Assembly (NCBI GenBank): GCA_023313575.1
Contig: JAJTTP010000026.1
Span: 372,001 to 436,000 of the forward strand
Length of the DNA: 64,000 nt
From: Eutypella sp. D-1
Taxonomy: Eukaryota > Ascomycota > Sordariomycetes > Xylariales > Diatrypaceae
Direction of reading: 5' to 3'
Every line of letters starts with the position of its first letter. The stretch's first letter is position 1. Made by a program: the position numbers and the translations under genes. Of this stretch, positions 44,656 through 55,947 are shown piece after piece. Under the pieces are notes generated by a model, which was given only the letters and a program-made list of their open reading frames with translations, did no database searches and was not told the DNA's origin.

Positions 44656-46700
44656 CTAGGGTATCACTGGTTCTTGGCCTTTATCTGCGAACCAGGCGTT
44701 TACAATATCAGGCCAGAAAGAGCCCAGACCAACGAAATGGTGCTGACGGCCGGCCCTGCTGTACAATGCTTTTGCATAATTCCTAAGAATTTCGGATTGT
44801 GCGGTAGCCCCCCGTCTCATTTGAAGCTCGCTTGTGGAGTAGGCGAAGATCATATCCGTATAGCCAGTAGGGAGAAAGGTTTGCGAGGCGGCAGAGGCGC
44901 TTTGCCACGCTCTCAGTGCCGAATCGACCTGCCCATCCATGTGGTCGGCGATTGCGAGTCCCATCAAGACCGATAGCCAATCTACCTTGCCGAAATAAGT
45001 GGCCGGAAATGCATGGGCGCGAAGACCCTGGTAGATCTCCCGGGACGTCTGGAGTGTGCTCCAATCTGACCCCTGCCCACTACGGAGAGCTTGCATGCAC
45101 TTCACGAGATGCACATTCGCTAAGGCCACGCTAATGTGAGTCTTTCCGTTCTGAGACTTGCTGGTAGCGCACTGTAATTCACTAATGGCCTCATCGGATC
45201 GACCGAGTTCGCAAAGTACATAGCCAATCTGTGACCTGATCCTGGCGTTGCGCGGCGTGAGTGTTGCCAAGATGTCGTATGCTTCTTGAAAGCGTCCTTC
45301 ACACCGAAGAACTTTAGCACGCATTAACATTATCTCTTGATCATACAGGGCGCCTAATCGAGAGACAGTGCCGTCCCATACTGGGGTGAAGGTCTTCATG
45401 TGTTCAAAAGCAGATGTGAGGGCATTAAGACTTAGATTCTCCCAGGCCTTGACGATCATCAGTTGTGCGGCGAAAGCGTTTGATCGGTCGTCGTAAGTCG
45501 GGAACGCCATGCTGTTCGCTAGCCACTCGCCGTGGGCTCGGTACAGATGCGCAAGAGAAGCCTCCCTGACACGAGCTAATGCTATGTAAAAGGCTCTTTC
45601 CGGACGGCTTTCAAGAGCGCTAGCGGCCCTGGTAGCGACGGTGACGACGTGTGTTTTCCATGACTGATCGCGGAAATTGGAGGCCGATAAGCCTGCCTCG
45701 GTAAGTTGCATGAGGTAGGTGTGATCGAGCACGGATGTACCCTGCAAGGTTATTATTCCGGTTATAATATGCTCCAGCTGCGGCATCAGCAGCTCGCATT
45801 CTCGATTATAGCTACGACCTATAAGCACATGTATTTCACTAAATCTGGTGGATATACGTACTCGGAGGAGTCGATGTCCCGGTACTTGGGGTACGCGTGG
45901 ATAACGATCTTGGCAGCTTCAGCGGCCCACTGGGTACTTTCTAGGTGCGGCTGCAAACGCTCCGCTATTTTTGCGTTTAAACTTATGCTTTCTTGGTCCG
46001 AATAGGCGAAGCCTACATGTTCTAGGTTGCGCAGTGCTACTCGGAATATCTCCTCTTTTTGGATACAAGGTGTCACCCGCGAGACCAGCCCGACAGGGGA
46101 CCCTGACGAGTCCCAGGTGAATGATGGACCTCGGGCACGACGAAACAAGTTTTGGGGAATACCGGTAGTGCCTAGATATCGCAGCATACACGCGAGCGCC
46201 CGCGAGTCGGTTTCCAGTTTATGGAAGATCCGGAGAAGCCAATCATCGATGGACGGGTGACAGGGCAATATGCCAACCCGTTGCATCAAATCGAGCTTCG
46301 ACTCCGTGGATGCCTTTTGAAGGAAGAACTCCAGCGTCTCACGATTACGCAGGTTGCGGTGGGCGTCCAGCGTGGCGTAGAATATGCCGATTAAGGCAAG
46401 GGGCCCACCATAGTGGAACGACTGGTATAATACTTCCGCCCTAGGTGTCTTCTGGATACGGTGGTCAAGCGTCCGTGACAAGACGTAACTGCGTATATGC
46501 CTTTCTTGGTCGGCCTGGAATTGAAGAAGGGTATCCCGGATGGCTTGTTCGGTCTGAATGTAGCCCAAGGTATCGGGGAGTATTGTTTGGCATTCGAACA
46601 GGGCATCGGCTAATAGGGCGCGGGTGGCAAGGGGCTGTTGACGCAGAGCAGTGGGAATGTCCATAGCCTGCCCGTCATCGGATACCAAAGACAACCGCAT
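44656..46700 (-). CDS. NLR-like protein lacking the P-loop (copy C), intact
   Basis: Exon 1 (46700-45862, 839 nt) and exon 2 (45811-44656, 1156 nt) are identical in length to copy A, giving 664 aa. The intron is 45812-45861 (GTACGT...CGTAG). Features in order: MRLSLVSDDG start, YGGPLALIGIFYATL (GLPL-like, near residue 100), a winged-helix region beginning KLETDSRALACMLRYLG, then NLEHVGFAY and HAYPKYR, and a TPR-like C-terminus (CELGRSDEAISEL, GYTDMIFAYSTSELQMRRG, HHFVGLGSFWPDIV). No Walker A in the first 85 residues. It is closer to A than to B by eye and lies in inverted orientation 39 kb away. All structure is intact, so it is probably functional as a scaffold-like NLR derivative; the role is unknown. 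Confidence 0.8.
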
Positions 46701-47158
46701 GATACCAGGAAACGACTTGGGTAAGGTTAAGACCAGAAGCCTGAAGGATGGCGTCCGAGCGGGGAAGGCGGGTCTGCCTTTGAGCGGCTCGTTGTTGGTG
46801 GCTTACTTTAGATTTATCGGACCCCTGCGACCAGGGTTTGTCTATTAGGCCTTGGCATTCATAGGTGAACATGTTACAAGCATACCCAATAGAATTGCGG
46901 GTCCAATTCTAGGCACAGGAACAGTAGCGTGGATGTTCGAATTTTTTGGTCCACAACTTGCCCGGTTAATTCCGTCTACACTTTAATGCTCTCCTACAGG
47001 AGCGCACGCTAACACCAGCTGACCCAACATCCCTCAATATTTGCACAGAGGTCTCATCATGTCTCCCTCAAAGCATCAAGGGGACTCGCGGGTCCCTTCC
47101 TGTAAGGGACTATTACGCCTGTAGTGCATGAGCATCCACGAATTACATGTCACAAGCG

Positions 47159-47542
47159 TCAGTAGACGTACCCAAATCTGCAAGGCCCACACAGATCATC
47201 CGTGATAGGATCACCACTTTGGAGCACCGCCAGTAATCCCCGTAAGTGCTCCATCACATCGTTGGCTTCCTGGAATCCCCTCCCCCACCCCAATTCCTTA
47301 CTCTTCAGCCCAAAAAGAATTGGATTTGACTCCTTAGACGGTAAGTGGGACGAGATGACCTCGTTTACGGCCAAGGGCTCGCAATATTGAACACAATGGA
47401 TGTAGATCTCTACGTCTGAACTAGATTCTTCTCGTTTGACCGAATTTGGCGTCACTAGCTTGATACCATGTGCCCGGCTGAGCTTCTCGATCCGCTCCTC
47501 AAGGGAGGAACATCCGGTAACCGTCCGTAGGCTTGAAGTCAT
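47159..47542 (-). CDS. Possible small protein of unknown function
   Basis: ATG at 47542 opens 127 codons. The N-terminus has a possible short coiled coil (SLEERIEKLSRAHG), followed by mixed sequence (YIHCVQYCEPLAVNEV, KELGWGRGFQEANDV). No domain recognised. It might be an exon of a larger gene. Composition looks coding, but there is no independent support. Confidence 0.35.
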   Translation of the reverse strand: MTSSLRTVTGCSSLEERIEKLSRAHGIKLVTPNSVKREESSSDVEIYIHCVQYCEPLAVNEVISSHLPSKESNPILFGLKSKELGWGRGFQEANDVMEHLRGLLAVLQSGDPITDDLCGPCRFGYVY

Positions 47543-48014
47543 TCTGGCACCTGTAGGGGGGGATGAATAGTAGAGGTGTGGGCTTCGATGGCCGACTCCT
47601 GAAGGAGCCGGTCGGTTATATGTAAGATGATGTTATATTAACATTAAAGTCCTACGAAGCAACCACCCAACCCTAAGAATAAACTCAGCCATCTTCATAA
47701 TTGATCTTCGATCCCTTGCATATTGTGATCCTTCCTGAAATATAACGGTTGTATAGATTAACGCATAGGGGGCGACCTCCCGTTGGCCACCCCTCCGAGG
47801 GCAACTGCCCAGGCGTGCATAAAGGACACGTCCGGCTTTCCGTCTAAGTGCGGCACGCCTTTCTCGTGGTGCGCAGAGGCTTGACCGAAGAATACAATCC
47901 ATTCTTCAGGTGTCGACATGACTGTATTCGGTCGGCCTGTCCTGCAGCTAGCCAAACCGCTGGTACTCCGTATAAAGTCTGAATGGGTGGCGTCCTCGTT
48001 CGGCAACTGAATTG

Positions 48015-48248
48015 CTAGTTGAGGGTGATCTTTGCTTGAAGCGTCTCGATACGATCGGCCATGCTAGACGCGGGGGATATGATTGAGAAATATTTTTCCA
48101 ACTTGTCACAATTACGCTCAATTAGGAGGGCAATTGATTTCGAATTCGATTTGAGTTGTTCTATTGGCCACTCTACAGAGCGACTCTGGTCTTTCTCTCC
48201 CAAGTAGGCGAGAACTACCAGAGCGCGATGGATCAAGTCAGGATCCAT
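48015..48248 (-). CDS. Possible helical N-terminal exon, unknown
   Basis: ATG at 48248 (MDPDLIHRALVVLAYLGEK) opens 77 codons of amphipathic helical sequence (LKSNSKSIALLIERNCDKLE, SSMADRIETLQAKI) ending in TAG. An open frame follows at 48006-47758 (EEWIVFFGQASAHHEKGV), and CAATTCAG just before it resembles an acceptor, but I cannot find an in-phase donor. It could be a two-exon gene or a broken one. Confidence 0.35.
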   Translation of the reverse strand: MDPDLIHRALVVLAYLGEKDQSRSVEWPIEQLKSNSKSIALLIERNCDKLEKYFSIISPASSMADRIETLQAKITLN

Positions 48249-51190
48249 GGTGGTATAGTATAGTATGGCCGTACATGCGCAAAGCAGCCTTTGCATTTGC
48301 TTCTAATTTGACTTTAGTATTTATATATCTTCCACGACTTATCGTGACTCCACGCAGGCAGCCGAAGTTACTTCTAAAAGCGATCTGTCGAGACTAGCTA
48401 AACACTTTTGCGCAAACCTTTGCGCAAAGGGTTGCGCATGTATTGTGTCTGACCACCTCCCTGAAATTGATGAGTAATGATATCATTTCGCACGCGGAAG
48501 GACCGGGTTCCATGCCGCGCTTCATGATCGATACTCTTGGCGGCCCGATAGGTAGACTTTCGGTGGTCATGAATCTACCCCGAACTTGGTGGGCAGAGGG
48601 GCAAAGTCAACAGCCCAGCTCCTGGATTGGAAACCGCTAGTCAAGTACTTGAAATTGGAACGCCGGGTGGGAGAGTTACCGGTTTTCTGATGTATCTCAT
48701 CTGTACTGTCTCCCTATCTGGTTTTATAACATGGTTTTAACAAGACACAGTGCCAATGTAGGCAAGAACATCGTTACCTCCCGATTCGCCGAAAAAAAAA
48801 AGAGTAAAATCTGTCCCGGCCGTTTTTAGGGACTTATTAAATGCGGTCATCGACGCTGTCAACGATGTCAATCAAAAACACTTCTAACAATGTTGGGTCA
48901 CAAGGGATATCGTGAGATTAAATAGGATTAGAGTGTTAGCAGCAGCGAGTCAGTCATTAAGAGACAGAGCGCGGCAATCCGAAGATAGCCGGGACTTATA
49001 TTTCGTTCGAAGATGCCTTCAACCTCTGCAACCACTTTCACTTGGATACTGCGCCAGTGCAACCTCCTTTAGCACAGGAGCGAACTGCAACAGAGGGGGA
49101 CATGGCTATTCGCTTCGCACATGGCGACGTTCAGATACTTCTTCCCGACGCGTATACTGAAGAGAATTGGGAGAATGGCTCGTACCTAGGAGCCGCGAAC
49201 AAGTCCTATCTGCAACTGCTCGATTGAAAAGGGCTTACAGTTGTCGAAACCGGTAAATTCGCAAGCAATCTCACATCTAGAATTGCTTAGGCCAAACTAC
49301 TTTCCTAGCTACATAGTACCATGTAACCATGTCTGTGCAGATTAGCTAAAATGCAGCAGTCTAAAGCTGTACATCCCACCCAACAACCTGTGATTCCGAT
49401 ATAGTTACCAAGTGATTAGGTATCAAAGAACCTTGGCCATATGTGTGTTAGACTTTAAAACCGCGCTTCCCGGGAGAGACAGGCCTGATATGGGCCGCTA
49501 TTCGTGTTAATCGACAAATGTGCTTGATGCCGTCCCGGGGTAGTATTAGCTGCGTTGATACGAGGCGACAGACTCTCTCAGCTGCGAAGGGTAAAGACAC
49601 GACTGACCGTATGCTAGCGAGTGATCCCCCATGCTGCTTTACTATCGTATATGCCGCAAAAATAGTGGCAAGTCTAACTGCATACATTGATAAGCGTGCA
49701 TGGCTTGAATCAAACACACAAACAAGATGTCCGATGCTTAACGTATTTAGGTCCAATAAAAAAGTTGCCATCTCCGCCCACCTTCGAGTATCAGCGAGGA
49801 ATACCAATACGGCGACAGCCGCCAATTGATCTTATAATGGTATGCAGGCCCCGTGAATTCTAAAAATCTCCCCTACATAATTAGGCTTTTATAACGGGAT
49901 TATTCACCCTCTAAATACCGTGCATAAATATAACCTTACAGGTACTCGAAACTATCGTAAAACTACGTTATTTAACTCCAATAAGGATATTATAAAAGGA
50001 TAATTTCCGGACTCCGCATGCTGTAACTAAGCCAGTGGGCAAGTAAAAAGAATTCAAATAGCTAACTAAAATATTAGCTTAGCGCTCCTTCTGTACCTAT
50101 ATCCTAACGTCTTCGAAAAGCGTTTATAATTACTTAGCAGTATTAAAAGTCTTGGCAATATTAAATATTATTGAAACCGCGACGCATTATATAAAAAACA
50201 AAAGGCATAGCTAATCACCGGAACACGCTAAATAGCTGTTAACGATACAATTTGTATATAATAAATACGACGTTAAACGCAGTTGGTCATGCTGTTATCG
50301 AAACATCGTGCAGGCGGGGTTGGGGGGGGGGGGGGAGGGGTAAGCCGTCGTCTTAAGTACCAGGCCAAGCACCCGATGCTGCGTAGGCATCGTAATGTCC
50401 TCGGCTCTAACCCCACCGCTCGTCTGTTGCCTCGCGTTACTATAGCCCCGATGCACTGCCAACTGTGTTACGAATCTCAACCTATTATATACGCAATATA
50501 ATTAACCGCTCTACGTTACAAGCTTCTGCCCCCAGTAACCGACCGGCATTCCCCCATGATGACATTGAATTCCTGTGAATGACGTCCAGGTATTGACAGC
50601 ACCCACAAAGGGCGTGGAAGTATCGACACCGGAGACCGTCTAAATACCACTGGGCCTGGTCGCCCCTCTCGGCCGACACCCATATAAAACGCAACGCCCA
50701 CCAAACCACCTGACTTAGCCCTCTTTCCCCCTTTTTATGTTCCCGACCATCCGGGGCAACCTGGGGTGGGCGGCGGGCTTCGCTGGAAAGACGTATCGCG
50801 GGAATATGAACTAAATAGGTGCCAACGAAAATAAGTGTGGTTTCCTTATGGAGAGAGCTAGAGACCCCTTTTATAAGGAAGACTTATGGTAACACGGTAA
50901 ATACAGGCTAGCCGCAGACTATCTCTTAACTATCACGTAGCCCTTAATATCCTTATTTCCCAACATCTAATCATAACTACTTAAAGCCGGGTCTTAGTTT
51001 CTTATATTCATACGAATACAGTACTTATCCAGGACACCACGAAAAGGTGCCCGGCTATCGTCCTGGGCCGCAGCCAGACTTCTAGCTGCGACACCTCCAC
51101 TGGATTCACTTGACATCCAGCTTCATAGGTAAGGCAAGAACGTGCTATGTGATGTATGGGTCGTACGAAGATAGAAATAAGTACTTGCTT
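48249..51190. other. AT-rich gene-free interval
   Basis: 49860-50280 is strongly AT-rich and empty. A G-rich run occurs at 50316-50340. 50635-50669 carries a fragment resembling the right end of the MITE at 56430-56774. Mirror-image frames at 49448-49829 and 50485-50709 are not called. Confidence 0.45.
50635..50669. repeat. MITE-end fragment
   Basis: GACCGTCTAAATACCACTGG and the following GGCCTGGTCGCCCCT match the right terminal arm of the inverted-repeat element at 56430-56774 with only a few differences. The opposite arm was not found nearby. Confidence 0.45.
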
Positions 51191-51772
51191 TTATAACACA
51201 ATAGGGTTATCTATACTGGACCCGGCCGCGGGCAACGCTTCTTCTTCCGGTAGCGGCTCGAACCGCCGAGGGTCATAAGGGTAGGCGGGTTCGAACCGCC
51301 GAGGCTCGTACGGGTAGGGCGGACGCCCATTATAATCTTCGCTGCCCCCGTCCTGTGCGGTGCACTGAGCAGCATGATCCCGGAATTCGCAATTAGCACA
51401 CAAGCCACCGAAGTGGCCGCGAAGCTTAATACAAACCGGGATCGGCCGAGCCCAGCCACGCGGAGACGCCTGCATCTGCCTTCGACAGGCATCGCAAGGA
51501 CGAGTCGTAACGGCACCCCGGCTTGCAATAAGCAAGGCGTTGATGTGGCTCGGCCGCATGCTTTGCACCTCGGCCCGGGTTATGGCGCCTCGTACGACGA
51601 AGACATCATGACCTGCCGGGGCCAAAACAGCATGCTGGAGCGCATTATGACAATAAAGGGCCAGCTGATGTCCGCCAATAGGCAGACGAATCAGCGGCCT
51701 CTCATTGGGACCGGGGGCTTGGAAGAGATTGGGGTGTCGCCAATCCCCGTTAGGCGGCAGCTCGGACCACAC
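51191..51772 (-). CDS. DUF3716-like cysteine cluster protein
   Basis: The minus-strand frame ends TAG at 51191. It contains CDACRRQ, then a hydrophobic CIKLRGHFGGLCANCEF, then QCTAQDG: the spaced Cys pairs and GxCANC motif typical of DUF3716, a small probable zinc-binding domain found in many fungal proteins of unknown role. A duplicated proline/tyrosine-rich segment (YPYEPRRFEP and YPYDPRRFEP) follows before an acidic end. No in-frame ATG lies at the start of the open frame, so a 5' exon is probably missing from my call; internal methionines exist. It sits at the edge of the GC-richer 51-56 kb island. Confidence 0.55.
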   Translation of the reverse strand: MWSELPPNGDWRHPNLFQAPGPNERPLIRLPIGGHQLALYCHNALQHAVLAPAGHDVFVVRGAITRAEVQSMRPSHINALLIASRGAVTTRPCDACRRQMQASPRGWARPIPVCIKLRGHFGGLCANCEFRDHAAQCTAQDGGSEDYNGRPPYPYEPRRFEPAYPYDPRRFEPLPEEEALPAAGSSIDNPIVL

Positions 51773-51920
51773 CTAGTAGCAATCAGTATTCATACAATTC
51801 ATAGGGGAGATTATAAGGTATATCGTCAGCTGCTGCTGGCTTTGGTTTCCGGGGGCACTATTCGCACGACGTCAGCTACTAACGAAGTACTATATCAAGA
51901 GATATCAACACCTACGCCAT

Positions 51921-51976
<56 letters not shown>
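51921..51976 (+). repeat. (TTGCTG)n microsatellite
   Basis: About nine near-perfect copies of TTGCTG, followed by a GATGATGGC/GATGGC run. If translated on the plus strand it would give a leucine run, but that frame looks spurious and overlaps the upstream end of the DUF3716-like gene on the other strand. Confidence 0.8.
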
Positions 51977-52538
51977 GTGATGATGATGGCGATGGCGATG
52001 ACGTTAAAAAGGGACAAGGAACACTCATAAATAAGATACGCAGGCTAAAAACTTGCGATAATTCAGGCACCAGTCCTTATTTGATTAGCAGTGCGCAAAC
52101 TAGTCTTGGAACTGCCGTTTAGTGATTGCTGCCTATTAAGCATCACGAACATTGCCATCGTGGTCTTCATACTTTGTTGCCACTGCTGCTGCTGTTTCAA
52201 TACTGTTGCTGCCTAGCTAATGCCCATAAGTATATAAAAGCGGGTTTCGCCATAACCCCCCCCTGAATTTCTGCCCTGACTAAACTTTGCTTATAAAGCG
52301 TTTGAAGCGGAATTGCTGCGGGATCTTCATGATATTCTTAATCGGCAGTAAAAGCAGCAATAAAGCCGCCGCCGCATCAAGCGCGATCTTGGGCAAAGCC
52401 GACGGCGGAGACCTGGAGGGCGCCGTAACATGTGTTCAAAGGATGTATAATAAGCTTCGTGAACATAGGATATAACTATCTAACGAGTAAAGGGATACCG
52501 AGATCCAATGACAGTACTGTACTTTCAGACTTATGTAC
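51977..52538. other. Short intergenic interval
   Basis: Nothing supported. CTGCTG/TTGCTG words continue sparsely to about 52210. The frame at 52287-52475 (+) has an alanine- and serine-rich stretch without a motif. Confidence 0.4.
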
Positions 52539-54408
52539 CTAGCAGAATAGCCCCGTTCCTTGTCTTGGCCCAGGCAGGAGCTCGGCCCATTCTTGGCTTG
52601 TCAATTGATTCGGGTTTTGCGTATCCGGGACCTCGGGCTCGGGTTCAGACTGCCTACTCAGAGCCTTAGCAGGCGGGCCCGGTGCTGACTCAGTACCGAT
52701 AGGTGCCCGCGTCTCCGTATGCGAGGCGGGCTTGGCTGTGGGCGCTGGCTTAGGCAAACGTCGAGACTGTTTGGTTGGTGCGTCTGGCGGGTTCGTCGTC
52801 CTGCGCTTCCTGCTCTCGGGTGGGGAGACGAGCCCCTTGCAAAAGACGATGCCGGATACGTGGTGCTTGGCGTCTTGAGCAGAAAAGGTTCCCTGGAGCA
52901 GCTCTCGCAGCACCTTTCGAACCTCCTCGTCCGATTTCTCGGCGACGGCAATCCAGGCCCGGATGTCCTCGTCAGGGCCCGGGAGCTGTTGCTGGTGGCC
53001 GGAAAGCAACATGACCCCTAGTCTCCCGAGGGTGATATTGTCCTCCGCTTCGGCCTTCTCTCCCGAGGCTTTAAAGCCGTATAAGCGGACGCTCATCACA
53101 CCCCTTTTCCGTCCTTTTGCCGCCGTCAGCAGGACGTGATGCGCGGACAGATGTCCGTGGGCGACACATCTGGAATGCACGAAGCTTACGGCGCTACAGA
53201 TATTCTGGAAGATTGCGAGGCCCCGGTCAACGGCGTCGCGTCCGGAATTCCCTCTAAGGTAATTCTGGAGCGTCATCGTCTCGCCGGGGAGTTCATCACC
53301 AATGGCCCACGGCAGGATCTGGAATGTCTTCTCGTAGCCGCGCGCCCGGTAGGCAGCAGTATCATGGAATCGGTATACAAGGGGCTGCCGGGCGGGGGTG
53401 GAACACGCATTATCAGTATTGTTGTGACCTGTATTTACTAAAAGCGGCGGCACTTACATGGTACCCCACCTCCTCTGATCTCTCCCACAAGCTGCGCACC
53501 AACTCCTCTTTTTCAGCGAGGCTATTTTTCGTCTCTTCCTCCCCCGCGCTGCACGGCTGCCAGGCCCATTTGTTCACACCCCCATACCAAATTTTGAAAA
53601 AGGGCACGTCGGGCGTGCTGCGAGAGGGCGTCCGGCTATCGTATATGCAGAGCTTTCCCTTTGCTGCACTGCGGATGTTATCACACAACGTGTCTGGGCC
53701 ATCGGCGATGTGCGGCAGACGAGTCGGCGGCATCATCGCGCAGGCCCGCTCGAAGTCGGAGGCCAACGACCTCCTCTCCGCGTATCCGGTCTCGGACAAG
53801 CTGGGAATCCACACTTCGAACTTCAGAGATCTGAGGGTGATCCCGACGAGGCCGTCGATCGGCTCCATCTCGTTGTCGGACAAGAGATACGTCTGTACCG
53901 CGTTGGCCGCCTGGCCATCGTTGTGTAGCTTTGCCGCAGACGGGCGAGAGATCCAAACCGGAGCTCTAAGGCATGTCAACTTCACTGTGACTCTCTTTTC
54001 ACCGTTTTGCAGGGGATAGATGTTCAATGCTATCTGCTTCCTGCTGATGCCCGTCTCCTGATTGTTCGGGGCCACGGCGAAGTCGCATGCGCTTGCGGAC
54101 TTGGAACCGTATTCGGGGTCTACGGAACCGAGTATGAAAGCCTCGCCGTCCTTAGGCCTGTGATCCCACCGGATGCCGAACACGGGCCCTGTCTGCGTCT
54201 CCGGATCGTACTCCCGGGCGGTTCTATCTTGCCCCCTCGGCCCGCCGGGGGGGATGAACTCGAATTCGGGGTTTTCTTTCCTGATGAAATTTACGGCTTC
54301 GTTAGTCGCCCGAGGGTCCAACGGTTTGCAGGAAAGGCCGACGGACTCGAAGGAGCCGATAAACAACATGTAATGACTAAGAGGCCGACCACCATGGTTG
54401 GAGTCCAT
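52539..54408 (-). CDS. FHA-like domain fused to a pseudokinase
   Basis: Exon 1 (54408-53458, 317 codons) and exon 2 (53384-52539) join in phase 0 across a 73-nt intron (GTAAGT, ACTGAT, CGGCAG), giving 598 aa. Residues about 90-150 resemble an FHA domain: FILGSVDPEYGS, then CDFAV, then GISRKQIALNI, matching the G-strand/SxRH region that binds phosphothreonine. From about residue 320 a kinase-like domain follows. The catalytic HRD position reads AHGHLSAHHVLL (no Asp, about 392-403) and the DFG position reads LYGF (418-421), so catalysis is unlikely. The C-terminus is proline/lysine-rich and disordered. It is probably a phosphopeptide-binding scaffold in signalling; partners unknown. GC-rich relative to surroundings. 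Confidence 0.65.
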
Positions 54409-54888
54409 GCTGCAAAGTAAAGGAACGGGAAATCCAACTTTTCGGGTGGGAAGTGGGAGGTGTCGAGACGATTTCGATTTGAGAGGAAGCAACTTAGGGA
54501 AATGAGTAAGTGGGCAAGTTCGGCGGACAGGTTGATATGCGTTGCGCGCGCGAACGGGATGTCTATTCGTATCAGATATACCAGCTACTCCCTGGATACG
54601 TACATGCATTGCGACGTGACAGGCTTAGACATCACTGCGCGTTGCCGCCCTCTCATCGAGTCTGGCTAGTGCCACTGTCCAATCGGACCCCGGCTCATCC
54701 CTCCCCGGCATCGGCTACGTTTTAAAGCTTGCCTCTACCCAGTTCCTATGCATGTGCACGACTCATCTGCTCGGAAAAGGCGGATCGGATATCGCACATT
54801 CTTAATTTGAGCTAAAGTCTGATGATGCAATGGTCGGTGCAGCGCGCATGCGGAGGTCGCCCCCGCTTGCTGCCCTTTCCGGGGATGA

Positions 54889-55947
54889 CTATCCCGCTGG
54901 AAGGGTAGCGGCCTTTCGCTGTCTGTCGGCGACCTCGCGCGCCGCGTTCCAGCGCAGAGCATGACCGCCCCTCATGCAGGCCTTGCCGTCAAGTCTTGCA
55001 CTGTCATCCAGGCCGTTTAAGAGCCTGCTCCGCTTGGACGTAAAATCCCACGAAACGGGCTTTTCGTCCCTGCTCCCCTGGCGCCTGAGCACTCCTCCCG
55101 CTTGGTCATCTGCCCGAGGTTTTCGAATTCCTCTACCTGTCTGATTCCGCCGACGTGGCCGAGCAGGCCGCGGCGACAAGGGAGCAGCTCGAGTCTCCCC
55201 CGTTCGAGGTGACCGGGAAGGCGGCGAGAGTCGACCGGCCAGGCTAAGTCTATGTGCCCGCTCTGCTGCTTCTGCTAGGGGTGACAGGTGGATGGCCTCG
55301 TCTGCCCAAAACGAGTGCCACTCGATTTCCTTGCTAGAATCAAGCAGTAGTTGCTCTGGTATGCCCGCCCGCTGTAGCATGTTGTAAACAACCGGAATCG
55401 CTGCCTTCCAAACGCTTATGTCCTCGCTGCCTCTTATCTGCTCCACCCAGGCTGGCCCTACGGCTTTCAACTTGCTGTACAATAGGCGGCAATACTCCAA
55501 GACCGAGGTCCAGGTCTGGCTGCACCTCGTGTTTCCTTTCTGCCGGCGCCGCTGCTCGGGCATTGTCGTTGCCCTTTCTAGCATATGGTGGGCAACAATG
55601 CCCATTTCACTACAGATTGTCGCATCTTGCGCGTCCATCGCTAAGACTTTCAATTGGTCATACCACTTGCTACAGTAATGTAAGGTTAAGAGGAAGTGGT
55701 AGGTATCGCTCGGGTTCTTGTGGCGTAGCTGCTGGAGCTCTTCCGTGCTAGGGAACATATGCCATAGAGCCACGCCCCGCGACTGAACCGGTTGGCTGGC
55801 GGTATCGCACTCGTGTTCGAAGTCCGGCGTTTCTCGTCGCTGCTGCTCCACGGCCGTGCGAAGGGCTTCTTGTAGGTATTCGTCTCCCGCGACTAGATGT
55901 AGGCACCTCACCGGTTGCGGCGACCCCGTTGGTGAGCCCAGTGTCAT
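54889..55947 (-). CDS. Unknown protein with helical N-half and basic C-half
   Basis: ATG at 55947 opens 352 codons. Residues 1-230 are helical and conserved-looking (TYHFLLTLHYCSKWYDQLKV, SVLEYCRLLYSKLKAVGP, WHSFWADEAIHLSPLAEAAE). Residues 230-352 are arginine/proline/serine-rich and disordered, possibly a nuclear tail. No family recognised. It is on the same strand as, and 480 bp upstream of, the FHA-pseudokinase gene, shares its high GC, and may belong to the same accessory unit. Confidence 0.55.
   Translation of the reverse strand: MTLGSPTGSPQPVRCLHLVAGDEYLQEALRTAVEQQRRETPDFEHECDTASQPVQSRGVALWHMFPSTEELQQLRHKNPSDTYHFLLTLHYCSKWYDQLKVLAMDAQDATICSEMGIVAHHMLERATTMPEQRRRQKGNTRCSQTWTSVLEYCRLLYSKLKAVGPAWVEQIRGSEDISVWKAAIPVVYNMLQRAGIPEQLLLDSSKEIEWHSFWADEAIHLSPLAEAAERAHRLSLAGRLSPPSRSPRTGETRAAPLSPRPARPRRRNQTGRGIRKPRADDQAGGVLRRQGSRDEKPVSWDFTSKRSRLLNGLDDSARLDGKACMRGGHALRWNAAREVADRQRKAATLPAG

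Noticed and set aside
51374..52030. 218-codon plus-strand frame with a leucine run
   Set aside because: Leucines come from the TTGCTG microsatellite; the rest is antisense to the DUF3716-like gene.
53324..54019. 231-codon plus-strand frame
   Set aside because: Antisense to the FHA-pseudokinase exon, which has domain and splice support.
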